A stretch of 64,000 nucleotides of DNA from Amnibacterium kyonggiense (GCF_004364555.1 NZ_SOAM01000002.1:496001-560000); one strand, 5' to 3'; shown: positions 50,870 to 61,600, numbered from the stretch's first letter. Notes: generated from the letters alone by a model not told the origin. Numbers and translations are program-made.

Positions 50870-51775
50870 ATGCGCGCAGTCGTGTACGAGCAGTACGGCG
50901 GGCCCGAGGTCCTCGAGATCACGGAGGTCGACGAGCCGCACGCGCGACCCGGCACGGTCCGCATCGCGGTGCACGCCGGCGGCGTCAACGCGGCGGACTG
51001 GAAGATCCGGTCCGGCGCATTCAGCGGCGGCAAGCCTCTCGCCGCCCCGGCGATCGTCGGGCTCGACGCGGCCGGTGTCGTCGACGAGGTCGGCGAGGGC
51101 GTCACCGGCGTCGAGGTCGGCGACCGGGTGTTCGGCTCCGGACGCGGCACCTTCGCCGAGCACGCCGTCCTGACCGACTGGGCTCCGCTGCCCCGCCACG
51201 TGTCGTTCGCGGAGGGCGCCGCGACGCCGGTCCCGATGGACACCGCGGTCCGCGTGCTCGAGGCCGTCCACGCGAGCGCCGGCGACACGCTCGTGATCTC
51301 GGGCGCGGCCGGCGGCGTCGGCACCGTGCTCATCCAGCTCGCCCGCGCGGACGGGCTCATCGTCATCGGCACCGCGAGCGCCGCGAACCTCGAGTACGTC
51401 GAGGCGCTCGGCGCCCTCGCCACGACCTACGACGAGGGCTGGGTCGAGCGCGTGCGCGAGCTCGCGGTGGCCGAGGTCAACGTCGCAGCCGACCTCGCCG
51501 GCGCCGGCGTCCTCCCGCAGCTCATCGAGCTCACCGGCGACCCGAGCCGCGTGGTGACCATCGCCGACGGCCGGGCGGCCGAGCTCGGCGTGCGGTTCAC
51601 CTCCGGCGGCGGCGACAAGAGCGCCGCGCTGCAGCAGGCGTCCCGGCTGCTCGACTCCGGGGACCTCCGCGTGATCGTCGAGCAGACCTTCCCGCTCGCC
51701 CAGACGCCGGAGGCGCAGCGCCTCAGCGAGCTCGGCCACGTCCGCGGCCGCGCGGTGGTCGAGATCGACCGATGA
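50870..51775 (+). CDS. zinc-independent NADP-dependent quinone oxidoreductase-like
   Basis: A 301-residue MDR-family enzyme: N-terminal GroES-like domain (YEQYGGPEVLEITEVDEP, AGGVNAADWKIRSG, DAAGVVDEVGEGVTGVEVGDRVFG) and a nucleotide domain with LVISGAAGGVGTVLIQLARA. It resembles NADPH:quinone or enone reductases. CAGGAT lies 6 nt before the ATG, suggesting a leaderless message. Its stop overlaps the start of the DUF2255 gene. Confidence 0.87.
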   Translation: MRAVVYEQYGGPEVLEITEVDEPHARPGTVRIAVHAGGVNAADWKIRSGAFSGGKPLAAPAIVGLDAAGVVDEVGEGVTGVEVGDRVFGSGRGTFAEHAVLTDWAPLPRHVSFAEGAATPVPMDTAVRVLEAVHASAGDTLVISGAAGGVGTVLIQLARADGLIVIGTASAANLEYVEALGALATTYDEGWVERVRELAVAEVNVAADLAGAGVLPQLIELTGDPSRVVTIADGRAAELGVRFTSGGGDKSAALQQASRLLDSGDLRVIVEQTFPLAQTPEAQRLSELGHVRGRAVVEIDR

Positions 51776-52140
51776 CCTGGACCGAGCAGGAGCTCGCCGA
51801 CGTCGGCGCCGCGGACGAGCTGCGGATCGCGGCCCGGCGGGAGGACGGCACGCTGCGTCCCGCGGTGACGATCTGGGCGGTCCGCGCGGGCGACGCGCTC
51901 TACGTCCGGTCCGCGTACGGCCGCGGCAACGGCTGGTTCCGGCGCGCGCTCGCCACGCACGAGGGCCGCGTCGACGCGGGCGGCGTGAGGAAGGACGTGC
52001 GCTTCGAGGAGGTGCCGGCCGACGAGCACGAGGCGGTGGACGCCGCGTACCACGCGAAGTACGACCACTACCCGAAGCAGTACGTCGACCCGGTCGTCTC
52101 CCCCGAGTCGTGGGCGGCCACGCTGCGGCTGCTCGCCTGA
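51772..52140 (+). CDS. DUF2255-family protein
   Basis: A 122-residue protein. Its blocks are WTEQELADVGAADELRIAARR, TIWAVRAGDALYVRSAYGRGNGWFRRAL and EVDAAYHAKYDHYP-like sequence near the end (AAYHAKYDHYPKQYVDPV). This is the DUF2255 split-barrel-type family, related to flavin-binding barrels. The ATG overlaps the oxidoreductase stop (ATGA), so the two proteins probably cooperate in one reductive step. Confidence 0.85.
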   Translation: MTWTEQELADVGAADELRIAARREDGTLRPAVTIWAVRAGDALYVRSAYGRGNGWFRRALATHEGRVDAGGVRKDVRFEEVPADEHEAVDAAYHAKYDHYPKQYVDPVVSPESWAATLRLLA

Positions 52141-52143
52141 CGC

Positions 52144-52172
52144 TTGCCCGTGTCGGCGCCGGTTCCTACTGT
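52144..52172 (+). promoter_or_regulatory. promoter of the heterodimeric ABC exporter operon
   Basis: TTGCCC (52144-52149), 17-bp spacer, TACTGT (52167-52172): close to the housekeeping sigma consensus for both boxes and spacing. It starts 4 bp after the DUF2255 stop. A GGAGAGGGG ribosome site at 52190-52198 precedes GTG 52206. Confidence 0.72.
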
Positions 52173-52205
52173 GGGCGGGTGCCGACGACGGAGAGGGGCT
52201 GAGCC

Positions 52206-53942
52206 GTGCTCGGACGGGTGCTCGTGCGCTTCCTCCGGCCGTACTGGACGCTGATCGCCGGCGTCGTCGTCTTCCAGGCCGGCCAGTCGATCGCCTCGCT
52301 CGCGCTGCCGAGCCTCAACGCGACGATCATCGACGAGGGCGTCGCGAAGGGCGACACCGGCACGATCCTCCGGGTCGGCCTCGTCATGCTCGTGGTCACC
52401 GTCGCGCAGATCGCGTGCTCCGTCGTCGCGGTGTGGTTCGGCTCGCGCGCCGCGATGGCGTTCGGGCGGGACGTGCGGCTCGCGGTGTTCGACCGGGTCG
52501 GTGCGTTCTCGGAGCGGGAGGTCGCCCGGTTCGGCGCCCCGTCGCTCATCACCCGCACCACGAACGACGTGCAGCAGGTGCAGATGCTCGTGCTGATGAC
52601 GTGCACCATGCTCGTCGCGACGCCGATCCTCGCCGTCGGCGGCATCGTCTTCGCACTGCGGGAGGACGTCGGGCTCTCCTGGATCGTCGTCGTCGCGGTG
52701 CCGGTCCTGCTGCTCGGGGTGGGGCTCGTCATCTCCCGGATGTCGCCGCAGTTCGAGCTGATGCAGGTGCGGATCGACGGCGTGAACCGCGTCCTCCGCG
52801 AGCAGCTCACCGGCATCCGCGTCATCCGCGCCTTCGTGCGCGAGCCCGTCGAGACGGCGCGGTTCGAGGAGGCGAACCGCGCGGTCACCGAGACCGCGGT
52901 CCGCGCCGGCCGCTGGTTCGCGGTGATGTTCCCGTTCGTGATGCTCGTGCTCAACGTCTCGAGCGTCGCCGTCATCTGGTTCGGCGCCTTCCGCATCGAC
53001 GACGGCAGCCTCCAGGTCGGCCAGCTGACGGCGTTCCTCAGCTACCTCGTCCAGATCCTCATGGCGGTGATGCTCGCCACGTTCCTCGCGGTGATCCTGC
53101 CCCGGGCGAACGTGTCCGCGAAGCGGATCGGGGAGGTGCTGGAGACCGTCTCGAGCGTGCTCGCGCCCGAGGCGCCGCAGCCGATCGCCGCGGCTGACGG
53201 CACGGTCGAGCTGCTCGCGGCGGCCTTCGCCTACCCCGGCGCCGAGCAGCCGGTCCTGCACGAGGTCTCGCTGCACGCCCGTCCCGGCGAGACCGTCGCC
53301 ATCATCGGCAGCACCGGCGCGGGCAAGACGACGCTCGTGAACCTGCTCCCCCGCCTCTTCGACGCCACCGGCGGCACGGTGGTCGTCGACGGCACCGACG
53401 TCCGGCAGCTCGACCCCGAGCTGCTGTGGTCCCGCATCGGGCTCGTCCCGCAGCGCGCGTTCCTGTTCAGCGGCACGGTCGCGTCGAACCTCCGCTACGG
53501 CGACCCGGACGCGACCGACGAGCAGCTCTGGGCGGCGCTGGCCACGGCGCAGGCGGAGGACTTCGTGCGCGCCATGCCGGAGGGGCTCGAGGCGCCGATC
53601 GCCCAGGGCGGCACGAACGTGTCCGGCGGCCAGCGGCAGCGGCTCGCGATCGCGCGGGCGCTCGTGAAGCGGCCGCCGATCCTCGTCTTCGACGACGCGT
53701 TCTCCGCGCTCGACACCGGGACGGACGCGCGCCTCCGCGCCGCCCTCGACCGGGACTTCGCCGACGCGACGCGGATCGTCGTCGCGCAGCGCATCTCCAC
53801 GATCACGGGCGCCGACCGCATCGTGGTCCTCGAGGCGGGCCGGGTCGTCGCGACCGGCACGCACGAGGAGCTGCTGCGCACCTCCCCCGAGTACGCGGAG
53901 ATCGTCACGAGCCAGCTCGCCGCGCAGGAGGCGTCCGCATGA
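52206..53942 (+). CDS. ABC multidrug exporter half-transporter A
   Basis: A 578-residue ABC exporter subunit with six transmembrane helices (residues 1-320) and an ATP-binding domain. Its motifs are Walker [10 protein letters not shown], signature VSGGQRQRL and Walker [13 protein letters not shown]. The residue after the Walker B Asp is Asp rather than the catalytic Glu, as in the degenerate site of heterodimeric exporters such as BmrC/TM287. It overlaps the partner gene by ATGA and should form one heterodimer with it to expel drugs or lipids. Confidence 0.92.
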   Translation: MLGRVLVRFLRPYWTLIAGVVVFQAGQSIASLALPSLNATIIDEGVAKGDTGTILRVGLVMLVVTVAQIACSVVAVWFGSRAAMAFGRDVRLAVFDRVGAFSEREVARFGAPSLITRTTNDVQQVQMLVLMTCTMLVATPILAVGGIVFALREDVGLSWIVVVAVPVLLLGVGLVISRMSPQFELMQVRIDGVNRVLREQLTGIRVIRAFVREPVETARFEEANRAVTETAVRAGRWFAVMFPFVMLVLNVSSVAVIWFGAFRIDDGSLQVGQLTAFLSYLVQILMAVMLATFLAVILPRANVSAKRIGEVLETVSSVLAPEAPQPIAAADGTVELLAAAFAYPGAEQPVLHEVSLHARPGETVAIIGSTGAGKTTLVNLLPRLFDATGGTVVVDGTDVRQLDPELLWSRIGLVPQRAFLFSGTVASNLRYGDPDATDEQLWAALATAQAEDFVRAMPEGLEAPIAQGGTNVSGGQRQRLAIARALVKRPPILVFDDAFSALDTGTDARLRAALDRDFADATRIVVAQRISTITGADRIVVLEAGRVVATGTHEELLRTSPEYAEIVTSQLAAQEASA

Positions 53943-55915
53943 GCGGCACGCGCCCGCAGCCCGCCGTCGCGGCCCGCAGCGCGGCACCGCCCGGTGCCCG
54001 GCGCGGCGGGCCCGGCGGCATGGGGATGGGCATGCCCGCCGAGAAGGCCATGCGGTTCGGTCCGTCCGCCCGGCGGCTGCTCGGCCGCCTCGCGCCCGAA
54101 CGGGTCGGCGTCGCCGTCGTCCTCGTGCTCGGCGTGATCAGCGTGGTGCTGACGGTGCTCGGGCCGCGCCTGCTCGGCGAGGCGACGAACCTCGTGTTCG
54201 CCGGCGTGCTCTCGAAGGACCTGCCGCCGGGCACGACGAAGGCGGAGGTCCTCGCGCAGCTCGAGCGGCAGGGCGAGGGCGCGCGCGCCGACCTCCTCCG
54301 GCCGCTCCCCATCGACCCGGGGCACGGCATCGACTTCCGCGCCCTCGGCATGCTGCTCATGCTCGTCCTCGGGCTCTACCTCGTCGCCTCGCTGTTCTCG
54401 TTCCTCCAGGGCTTCCTGCTGAACGCGATCACGCAGCGGACCGTGTTCGGCCTGCGGGCGGACGCGGAGGCGAAGCTGCACCGGCTGCCGCTCGCCTACT
54501 TCGACCGCGTGCCGCGCGGCGAGCTGCTGAGCCGCGTCACGAACGACCTCGACAACGTGCAGCAGTCGCTGCAGCAGACGCTGAGCCAGGCCGTGAACTC
54601 GGTACTCACCGTGATCGGCGTGCTGGTCATGATGTTCGTGATCTCGCCGGTGCTCGCGGTCGTCGCGCTGATCACCGTGCCGCTGACGGTGTTCGTCACG
54701 ACGCGGATCGCGAAGCGGTCGCAGCCGCTGTTCGTGCAGCAGTGGACGAGCACCGGCGCGCTGAACGCGCAGATCGAGGAGGCGTACAGCGGCCACGCGC
54801 TCGTGAAGGTCTTCGGCCGGCAGCGCGAGGTCGCGGAGCACTTCCAGGCGAAGAACGAGGAGCTGTACCGCGCCTCCTTCGGCGCCCAGTTCGTCAGCGG
54901 CCTGATCATGCCGGCGACGATGTTCATCGGGAACCTCGTCTACGTCGTCGTCGCGGTCGTCGGCGGGGTGCTCGTCGCGGGCGGGTCGCTGTCCCTCGGC
55001 GGCGTGCAGGCGTTCATCCAGTACTCGCGGCAGTTCACGCAGCCGCTCAGCCAGCTCGGGTCGATGGCGAACCTGCTGCAGTCCGGCGTCGCATCCGCGG
55101 AGCGGGTGTTCGACCTGCTCGACGCGGACGAGCAGTCGCCGGACCCGTCGCCCGCGATCGTGCCGGAGCACCCGGCCGGCCGGCTCGCGTTCGAGCACGT
55201 CGCGTTCTCCTACGACCCGGAGAAGCCGCTCATCCGGGACCTGTCGCTCGTCGCCGAACCGGGCAGCACGATCGCGATCGTCGGCCCGACGGGCGCGGGC
55301 AAGACGACGCTCGTCGGGCTGATGGAGCGGTTCTACGAGGTCGACGGCGGCCGGATCACCCTCGACGGCGTCGACGTCGCGGACATGGCGCGCTCGGCCC
55401 TCCGGTCGCGGATGGGCATGGTGCTGCAGGACACGTGGCTGTTCGCGGGCACGATCCGCGACAACATCGCGTACGGGCGCCCCGGCGCGACGGGGGACGA
55501 GATCCAGGCGGCCGCCCGCGCGGCGTACGTCGACCGCTTCGTGCACGCGCTGCCCGACGGGTACGACACCCTGCTCGACGACGAGGGCGGGAACGTGTCG
55601 GCGGGCGAGAAGCAGCTGATCACGATCGCCCGCGCCTTCCTCGCGCGGCCGTCGGTGCTGATCCTCGACGAGGCGACGAGCTCGGTCGACACGAGGACCG
55701 AGCTGCTCGTGCAGCAGGCGATGAGCGCCCTCCGACGCGACCGGACGAGCTTCGTCATCGCGCACCGGCTCTCCACGATCCGCGACGCGGACCTGATCCT
55801 CGTCATGGAGCACGGCGACATCGTCGAGCAGGGCACGCACGAGGAACTGCTCGCCGCGACCGGCGCCTACGCACGCCTCTACGAGGCCCAGTTCGCAGCC
55901 GCGATCGAGGACTGA
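53939..55915 (+). CDS. ABC multidrug exporter half-transporter B
   Basis: A 658-residue ABC exporter subunit. A disordered Gly/Pro-rich N-terminus ([11 protein letters not shown]) precedes six transmembrane helices with an extra extracellular loop (about residues 90-130). The ATPase has Walker [10 protein letters not shown], a changed signature (VSAGEKQ instead of LSGGQ) and Walker [12 protein letters not shown] with the catalytic Glu. This combination complements subunit A: one consensus and one degenerate ATP site, as in heterodimeric exporters. Start overlaps the previous stop (ATGA). Confidence 0.92.
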   Translation: MSGTRPQPAVAARSAAPPGARRGGPGGMGMGMPAEKAMRFGPSARRLLGRLAPERVGVAVVLVLGVISVVLTVLGPRLLGEATNLVFAGVLSKDLPPGTTKAEVLAQLERQGEGARADLLRPLPIDPGHGIDFRALGMLLMLVLGLYLVASLFSFLQGFLLNAITQRTVFGLRADAEAKLHRLPLAYFDRVPRGELLSRVTNDLDNVQQSLQQTLSQAVNSVLTVIGVLVMMFVISPVLAVVALITVPLTVFVTTRIAKRSQPLFVQQWTSTGALNAQIEEAYSGHALVKVFGRQREVAEHFQAKNEELYRASFGAQFVSGLIMPATMFIGNLVYVVVAVVGGVLVAGGSLSLGGVQAFIQYSRQFTQPLSQLGSMANLLQSGVASAERVFDLLDADEQSPDPSPAIVPEHPAGRLAFEHVAFSYDPEKPLIRDLSLVAEPGSTIAIVGPTGAGKTTLVGLMERFYEVDGGRITLDGVDVADMARSALRSRMGMVLQDTWLFAGTIRDNIAYGRPGATGDEIQAAARAAYVDRFVHALPDGYDTLLDDEGGNVSAGEKQLITIARAFLARPSVLILDEATSSVDTRTELLVQQAMSALRRDRTSFVIAHRLSTIRDADLILVMEHGDIVEQGTHEELLAATGAYARLYEAQFAAAIED

Positions 55916-55941
55916 CGCCCTCGGCTCGACCGCCAGACCCA

Positions 55942-55982
55942 CGGTGGTCGAGGTGCGAGCGAAGCCGGCCTCCAGACCACCG
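55942..55982. repeat. REP-like interspersed palindrome
   Basis: CGGTGGTC (55942-55949) pairs with GACCACCG (55975-55982). The intervening GAGGTGCGAGCGAAGCC is the core of a short repeat that I have met scattered between genes in Microbacteriaceae. It lies between the convergent ABC exporter and HxlR genes and may act as terminator. Confidence 0.5.
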
Positions 55983-55992
55983 GCGGCGGGGA

Positions 55993-56340
55993 TCAGGGCT
56001 CCCAGCGGCGGCCGTACTCCTGGAGCGGCTGGAGGGACGCGAGGAGGTCGCGGCCGCGCGCGGAGAGGCGGTACCGCACGGTCACGGGCGTGGTCGGCTC
56101 GACGAGCCGGTCGATGAGGCCGCCGTGCTCGAGCTCCTTGAGGCGCACCGCGAGCATCCGGTCCGACAGCCCGTCGACGGTCGCGACGATCTCGCTGAAG
56201 CGGGTGGCGCCGCGGGACAGCGCGAGCATGATCCCGCTGCTCCACCGCCGCCCGACGAGCTCCACGATCGACGTCGCCCGGCGGCACTGCTCGTCGTCGA
56301 CGGTCTCCCAGCCGGTCAGGGTCCGATCCGCTCCAGTCAC
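55993..56340 (-). CDS. HxlR-family regulator
   Basis: A 115-residue winged-helix regulator of the HxlR/DUF24 type. It has a Cys in the first helix region (DEQCRRATSIVELVGRRWSSGIML), the HTH RFSEIVATVDGLSDRMLAVRLKELEHGGLI and a wing ending VRYRLSARG. That single N-terminal Cys19 is in the position used for thiol/quinone sensing in YodB and QorR. Leaderless: TACGAT (56352-56347) 6 nt before GTG. It faces the LLM/FAD fusion gene across a palindrome and probably controls it and itself in response to oxidants or quinones. Confidence 0.9.
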   Translation of the reverse strand: MTGADRTLTGWETVDDEQCRRATSIVELVGRRWSSGIMLALSRGATRFSEIVATVDGLSDRMLAVRLKELEHGGLIDRLVEPTTPVTVRYRLSARGRDLLASLQPLQEYGRRWEP

Positions 56341-56346
56341 TTCTCC

Positions 56347-56398
56347 ATCGTAAGCGACTTACGCCGTCGTTGACGCATCGCGAACCCCTGCCGATGCT
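56347..56398. promoter_or_regulatory. divergent promoters with HxlR-type operator
   Basis: Perfect palindrome CGTAAG-CGA-CTTACG (56349-56363), the GTAAG(N3)CTTAC form used by HxlR/YodB-type regulators. It overlaps the regulator's own -10 (TACGAT) and lies 7 bp upstream of TTGACG (56370-56375). After a 17-bp spacer, GATGCT (56393-56398) follows as the -10 for the divergent flavoenzyme, whose ATG 56406 comes 7 nt later. Confidence 0.7.
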
Positions 56399-56405
56399 GG
56401 CGGGC

Positions 56406-58643
56406 ATGGTCGACTACGGGCACCCCCTCCGGTTCGGTTCCTTCATCACGCCGTCGGCGACGGCGCCGCAGCGGGTCGTCGACCTCGCGGTGCGGAGCGA
56501 GGAGGTCGGGCTCGACCTCGTGACGTTCCAGGACCACCCGTACCAGCCGGCCTTCCTCGACACGTGGACGCTGCTGTCCTGGGTCGCCGCGCGCACGGAG
56601 CGCATCCACCTCTCGGGCAACGTGCTCAACCTGCCGCTGCGCATCCCGTCCGTGCTCGCGAGCTCGGCCGCGAGCCTCGACCTGCTCTCGGGCGGTCGGG
56701 TCGAGCTCGGCCTCGGCGCGGGCGGCTTCTGGGACGCGATCGCGGCGATGGGCGTGCCGAAGCTGACGCCCGGCGAGAGCGTCAGCGCGCTGTCGGAGGC
56801 GATCGACGTGATCCGCGGCCGCTGGGACGCCGCCGACCGGTCGGTGCTGCGCGCGGGCGGCGACCTCCACCGGGTCGACGGCGCGAAGCGCGGGCCCGCG
56901 CCCGCCCACGCGATCCCGATCTGGGTCGGTGCGCGCGGCCCCCGGATGCTGCGCCTCATCGGGACGAAGGGCGACGGCTGGCTCCCCTCGCTCCCCTGGC
57001 TGCAGCCCGGCGACCTCGCCCGCGGCCAGGCGATCATCGACGGGGCCGCGCAGGCCGCAGGCCGCGATCCGCGCGAGGTCGTCCGGCTCCTCAACATCGA
57101 CGCGGACACGGGCGCCGACGAGCTCGTCGCCCTCGCGCTCGAGGACGGCATCAGCACGTTCATCCTCCCGACGGATGACACGGCGGCCCTCGAGCGCTTC
57201 GCGACGGAGGTCGTGCCCGCGGTCCGCGAGCAGGTCGGCGCCGTACGCGCCGAGCGCGGCACGACGGCGGGCCGCGCCCGCGGCGCGGTCGCGCTCGCGA
57301 AGCGGCGGCCGGGCATCGAGTACGACGGCCTGCCCGCCGCGCTCGCCGAGACGGCGGTGGAGCCCGGCGACCAGGGGTACGCGCGGTACACGTCGAGCTA
57401 CCTGCGCGGCGGTGCACCCGGCCTGATCCTCCGGCCCCGCACGGTGGAGGAGGTGCAGGAGGCGGTGCGCTTCGCGGGCCGCCACCGACACCTCCCGCTC
57501 GGAATCTTCAGCGCGGGCCACGGGCTGTCCGGCCGGTCCTTGAATCGGGACGGCCTGGTCGTCGACGTCGGCACGCTCCGCTCGATCGAGGTGCTCGACG
57601 CGGCAGCCGGGCTCGTGCGCATCGAGCCCGGCGCCCTCTGGGTGGAGGTCGCGGAGGCGCTCGAGCCGCTCGGGCTGGCGATCACGAGCGGCGACTACGG
57701 CGGGGTGGGCGTCGGCGGGCTCGCGACCGCCGGCGGGGTCGGCTGGTTCGCCCGCGAGCACGGGTTGACGATCGACCGCATCCGCGCCGTCGAGGTGGTG
57801 CTCGCCGACGGCTCGTTCGTCCGCGCGACCGCGACGGAGCATCCCGATCTCTTCTGGGCGATGCGCGGGGCGGGCGCGAACTTCGGCGTGGCCGTCGCGT
57901 TCGAGTTCGAGGCGGCGCGGGTCGGCACGATCGCCTTCGCGCAGCTCGCCTTCGACGTGGCGGACACCGCCGCGTTCCTCGAGGGCTGGGGCGCAGCGAT
58001 GGAGGCCGCGGACCGCAGCGTGACCGGCGAGATCATCATCGGCCGCGGCGGCCGCAGCGCCCAGGCGATGCTCGTGGTCGACCACGACGACCCGGACACC
58101 GTCCTCGAGGGGCTGCAGCCATTCGCGGCGATCGCGCCGCTCGTCGACTCGTCCGTCGCGCTCACCTCCTACGCCGGGCTGATGCGGGCGATGGTGAGCG
58201 ACGCCCCGCAGCAGGGGCGGGGCGAGCCCCGGTCGCACTCCGGCAACGTCCCGCACCTCACCCCGGCCGTCAGTCGCGCGCTCGCGGCGCTCATCGACTC
58301 GGGCTCGTCGTACTTCTTCTCGCTGCGCGCCCTCGGCGGCGCGGTGGCCGACGTCCCCGCGGCGGCGACGGCCTTCGCGGGCCGCGACGCGAACTTCACC
58401 GTCGCCGCGTTCGGCAGCCCGGACACCGAGTTCGACGCGCGCTGGCGCGAGCTGCTGCCCGTCCTGGACGGCATGTACCTGAGCTTCGAGTCCGACACCG
58501 GTCCGGAGGTCGTCGCCCGCGCCTTCCCGCCGGCGCACCTCGCGCGCCTCCGGGCGCTCAAGGCGACGTACGACCCGGCCGCGCTGTTCCGCGACAACTT
58601 CTTCATCGCGCCCGAGGAGCGGGAGGAGTCCGCGGTCGCCTGA
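56406..58643 (+). CDS. LLM-class flavin monooxygenase fused to FAD-linked oxidase
   Basis: A 745-residue two-domain enzyme. Residues 1 to about 280 are a luciferase-like (LLM) TIM-barrel oxidoreductase (LRFGSFITPSATAPQRVVDLAVRSEEVG, IHLSGNVLNLPLRIPSVLASSAASLDLLSGGRVELGLGAG). Residues about 310-745 are an FAD-binding PCMH/BBE-type oxidase (GLILRPRTVEEVQEAVRFA, SAGHGLSGRSLNRDGLVVDVG, CGGVGVGGLATAGG-like GVGVGGLATAGGVGWF, C-terminal YDPAALFRDNFFIAP). No obvious linker break or frameshift is seen. ATG 56406 matches the usual LLM N-terminus and sits 7 nt after a -10 box; TTG 56370 would be part of the -35. The HxlR regulator is divergent, suggesting redox or quinone induction. Confidence 0.85.
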   Translation: MVDYGHPLRFGSFITPSATAPQRVVDLAVRSEEVGLDLVTFQDHPYQPAFLDTWTLLSWVAARTERIHLSGNVLNLPLRIPSVLASSAASLDLLSGGRVELGLGAGGFWDAIAAMGVPKLTPGESVSALSEAIDVIRGRWDAADRSVLRAGGDLHRVDGAKRGPAPAHAIPIWVGARGPRMLRLIGTKGDGWLPSLPWLQPGDLARGQAIIDGAAQAAGRDPREVVRLLNIDADTGADELVALALEDGISTFILPTDDTAALERFATEVVPAVREQVGAVRAERGTTAGRARGAVALAKRRPGIEYDGLPAALAETAVEPGDQGYARYTSSYLRGGAPGLILRPRTVEEVQEAVRFAGRHRHLPLGIFSAGHGLSGRSLNRDGLVVDVGTLRSIEVLDAAAGLVRIEPGALWVEVAEALEPLGLAITSGDYGGVGVGGLATAGGVGWFAREHGLTIDRIRAVEVVLADGSFVRATATEHPDLFWAMRGAGANFGVAVAFEFEAARVGTIAFAQLAFDVADTAAFLEGWGAAMEAADRSVTGEIIIGRGGRSAQAMLVVDHDDPDTVLEGLQPFAAIAPLVDSSVALTSYAGLMRAMVSDAPQQGRGEPRSHSGNVPHLTPAVSRALAALIDSGSSYFFSLRALGGAVADVPAAATAFAGRDANFTVAAFGSPDTEFDARWRELLPVLDGMYLSFESDTGPEVVARAFPPAHLARLRALKATYDPAALFRDNFFIAPEEREESAVA

Positions 58644-58682
58644 TCCGCTGGCGGCGACGGTGCCCGCCGCTAGCCTCGCGGA

Positions 58683-61600
58683 GTGACGGATCGGCCGCTG
58701 GTTCGGGTGCTCGGCTCCGTGCGCGCGACCGACCGGTCGGGCGGCGACAGCGCGCCCGCCGGCGCGATGCCCCGCCGGCTCCTCCTCGCGCTGGCGCTCG
58801 CCGGCGCGGAAGGGCGGAGCGTCGGCGCGCTGACGGACGACCTGTGGCCGGACGACCCGCCGCGCAACCCGCGGGCCGCGATCCAGATGCTCGTCTCACG
58901 CGTCCGCGCGACCGCGGCGGACGGACTTCTCGAGTCCACCGTCACCGGTTACCGCGTCATCGCCTCGGACCTCGCGCTCGCGGAGCGGGCCGGCGCCGCT
59001 GGAGCCGAGGAGGCCCTGGCCCTCTGGAGGGGTGAGCCGGGCGCCGACCTCGATCAGGACGCGCTGGCCGACGAGCTCCTCGAGCGGGCGACTCGGGCGC
59101 GGGTGCGCCTGCTCCGCCTCGCCGGGCAGCGGCTGCTCGACGAGGGCCGACCCGCCGCCGCGGTGCCGCTGCTCGAGCGCCTCGTCGAAGCGCTGCCGCT
59201 CGACGGCCCGGCGACCGCGCTGCTCATGCGCGCCGCCGCGGACGACGGCCGCGTCGACGCGGCGCTCGGCGCCTTCGCCGCCCACCGCGAGCGCGTCGCC
59301 GACGCCCTCGGGGCCGACCCCGACCCGGACCTCGTCCGCCTGAACACCGCGCTGCTCCGGACGCAGGCATCGCCCACGTCCGCCGAGCTCGTGGGCGTCC
59401 GCGCGGCGACGACGCCGCTCCTCGGCCGCGAGCCGGACCTGGTGCTCCTCGGGACGACCGTGCCCGCGCACCGGCTCACGTCGATCGTCGGTACCGGCGG
59501 CCTCGGCAAGACGCGGCTCGCGCACGAGACCGCACTCCGCCTCGCGGACCGGTACGAGCGCATCGTCTTCGCCGAGCTCGCGGGCGCGCAGGAGGATGCC
59601 GACGTCGAGCTCGTGGTCGGCGCCGCCGTCGGCGCCCGGCCGGTCCAGCGCGCCCGGCGCCTGGCGGAGGTGCTGCCGCCCGACCTGCCGACCCGCACCC
59701 GGGAGGCGCTCGCGGCGCGTCGGACGCTGCTCGTGCTCGACAACTGCGAGCACGTCGTCGACGCGGCGGCGTCCCTCACCGCCGACCTGCTCGGCGCCGT
59801 GCCGGGGCTCACCGTGCTCACCACGAGCCGGGTGCCCCTCCTGCTCCCGGGTGAGGCGGTCGTCGCTCCGCGGCCGCTCGACGCGGATACGGACGCGGCA
59901 GCGCTCTTCATCGCCCGGGCGACAGCGGCGCGGCCGGGCGTCTCGCTCGACCTCGCCCTCGTCGAGCGGGTCTGCTCCCGCCTCGACGGGCTGCCGCTCG
60001 CCATCGAACTCGCGGCGGCGCGCCTCCGGTCGATGGCGCTGCCCGAGCTGGACGCGCGGCTGGCCGACCGCTTCGCGGTGCTCGTGGGCGGGGACCGCAC
60101 CGCGCCCGACCGCCACCGCACCCTCCTCGCGGTCATCGAGTGGAGCCGTCGGCTCCTCTCCCCCGCCGCCGCCGACGCCCTGACCGCGCTCGCGGTCTTC
60201 CCGGACGGCTTCACCGCCTCGGCGGCCGATGCGCTGCTCGGCACCGACGCCGCCGAGCTCCTCACCGAGCTCGTGGACCAGTCGCTGCTCACCGTCGGCG
60301 AGGCACGGCCGGGTCGGAGCCGGTACCGCATGCTCGAGACCGTCCGCGAGTACGGGCTGCGGGAGCTGCGGGACACGGGTCGACTCACCGACGCCCTCGC
60401 CCGGTTCGACGCCTGGGCCGTCCGCTTCGCGCGGGCGACCTCGCCCGGCCTGCTCGCCGGCCTCGACCCGAGGGCCGCGGGCGCGGTCGCCGAGGAGGAG
60501 GAGACGCTGCTCGCGATCGTCCGGCGGGACGCGCGCACCGAGGCGGCCGTCGCTGCGCTCGCCCTGCTCACCGAGTCGTGGCTGTACCGCGGCGAGTTCG
60601 AGCCGATCGCCGGGGTGCTCCCCGCCCTGCTCGAGGCCGGCCGGGTCCCGCCGGCGTCGCCCGACGCGGTGGCCGAGACGGTTCGAGCCCTCGCCATCGG
60701 CACCTCGGTCGCGCTCATCGCCTCGAGCCCCGAGGCGCTCCGCGCGCTCGCGCTCCTCCGCCGCGTGGTGCGCCGCGCGGACGTGTCGCCCGGGTTCTGG
60801 ACGGTCTTCGCGCGCGAGCTCCTGCTCAGCCCGGACTTCACCGCGGGCGTCGGCGCGCTCGACGCCCTCTCCGCCGACCCGGACCCGCTCGTCGCCGCGT
60901 TCGCGCTCATGATGCGCTCGCAGCTCGCCGAGAACGCGGGCCGGCTCGACGCGGCGCTGGACGACCTGACCGCTGCCGACGCGATCACGACGCGGCACGG
61001 CTACACGTGGCTCCGTCACCTCGGCCGGATCAACATCGCCTCGCTCCGCAGCCAGCGCGGGGAGGCCGCCGCCGCGCTCGCGGTCGCCCTCCGGACGCAG
61101 CGGGAGATCGAGGAGCTCGGCGTGGAGACCGACGTGCGGCAGCTCGAGTGGCTGGTCGCCGCCTGCCGCCTGTCGATCGGCGAGGTGGACGAGGCCGAGC
61201 GCGGCTTCGAGCGCCTCGCCGAGTCCCGCGGCCGGGGCGGCGCGGAGGACGAGGCGGACAACCGCGTGCTGGCGGCCGCGGGGCTCGCGGAGGTCGCGAC
61301 GGTGCGGCGGGACGTGCCCCTCGCGCTCGCCCGTTGGGACGAGGTGCTGGCGATCCAGGCGCGATCCGGCTCCCCCTGGCGGCTGCTCGCCGCTGGCGGG
61401 GCGCTCGCGGCCCGGGTGGAGCTCGGCGTCCCGGTCGCCGACCTCGCCGTGCCGTACCGCCGGCTGCGCACGCGGCTCATCGCGGTCGCCCGGCTGCAGA
61501 GCGCCCGCATCGACGCGCCCGTCACGGGCTCAGGGCTCGTCGGCCTCGCGGCCGCCCTCCGTCCCGTCGACCCGGAGGCGGCGCGGGGGCTGCTCCGGCT

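Noticed and set aside
56370-56405. TTG 56370 as start of the flavoenzyme fusion
   Set aside because: TTGACG at this place fits a -35 box with a correctly spaced -10, and LLM proteins usually start at the MVDYGHP-like segment (56406).
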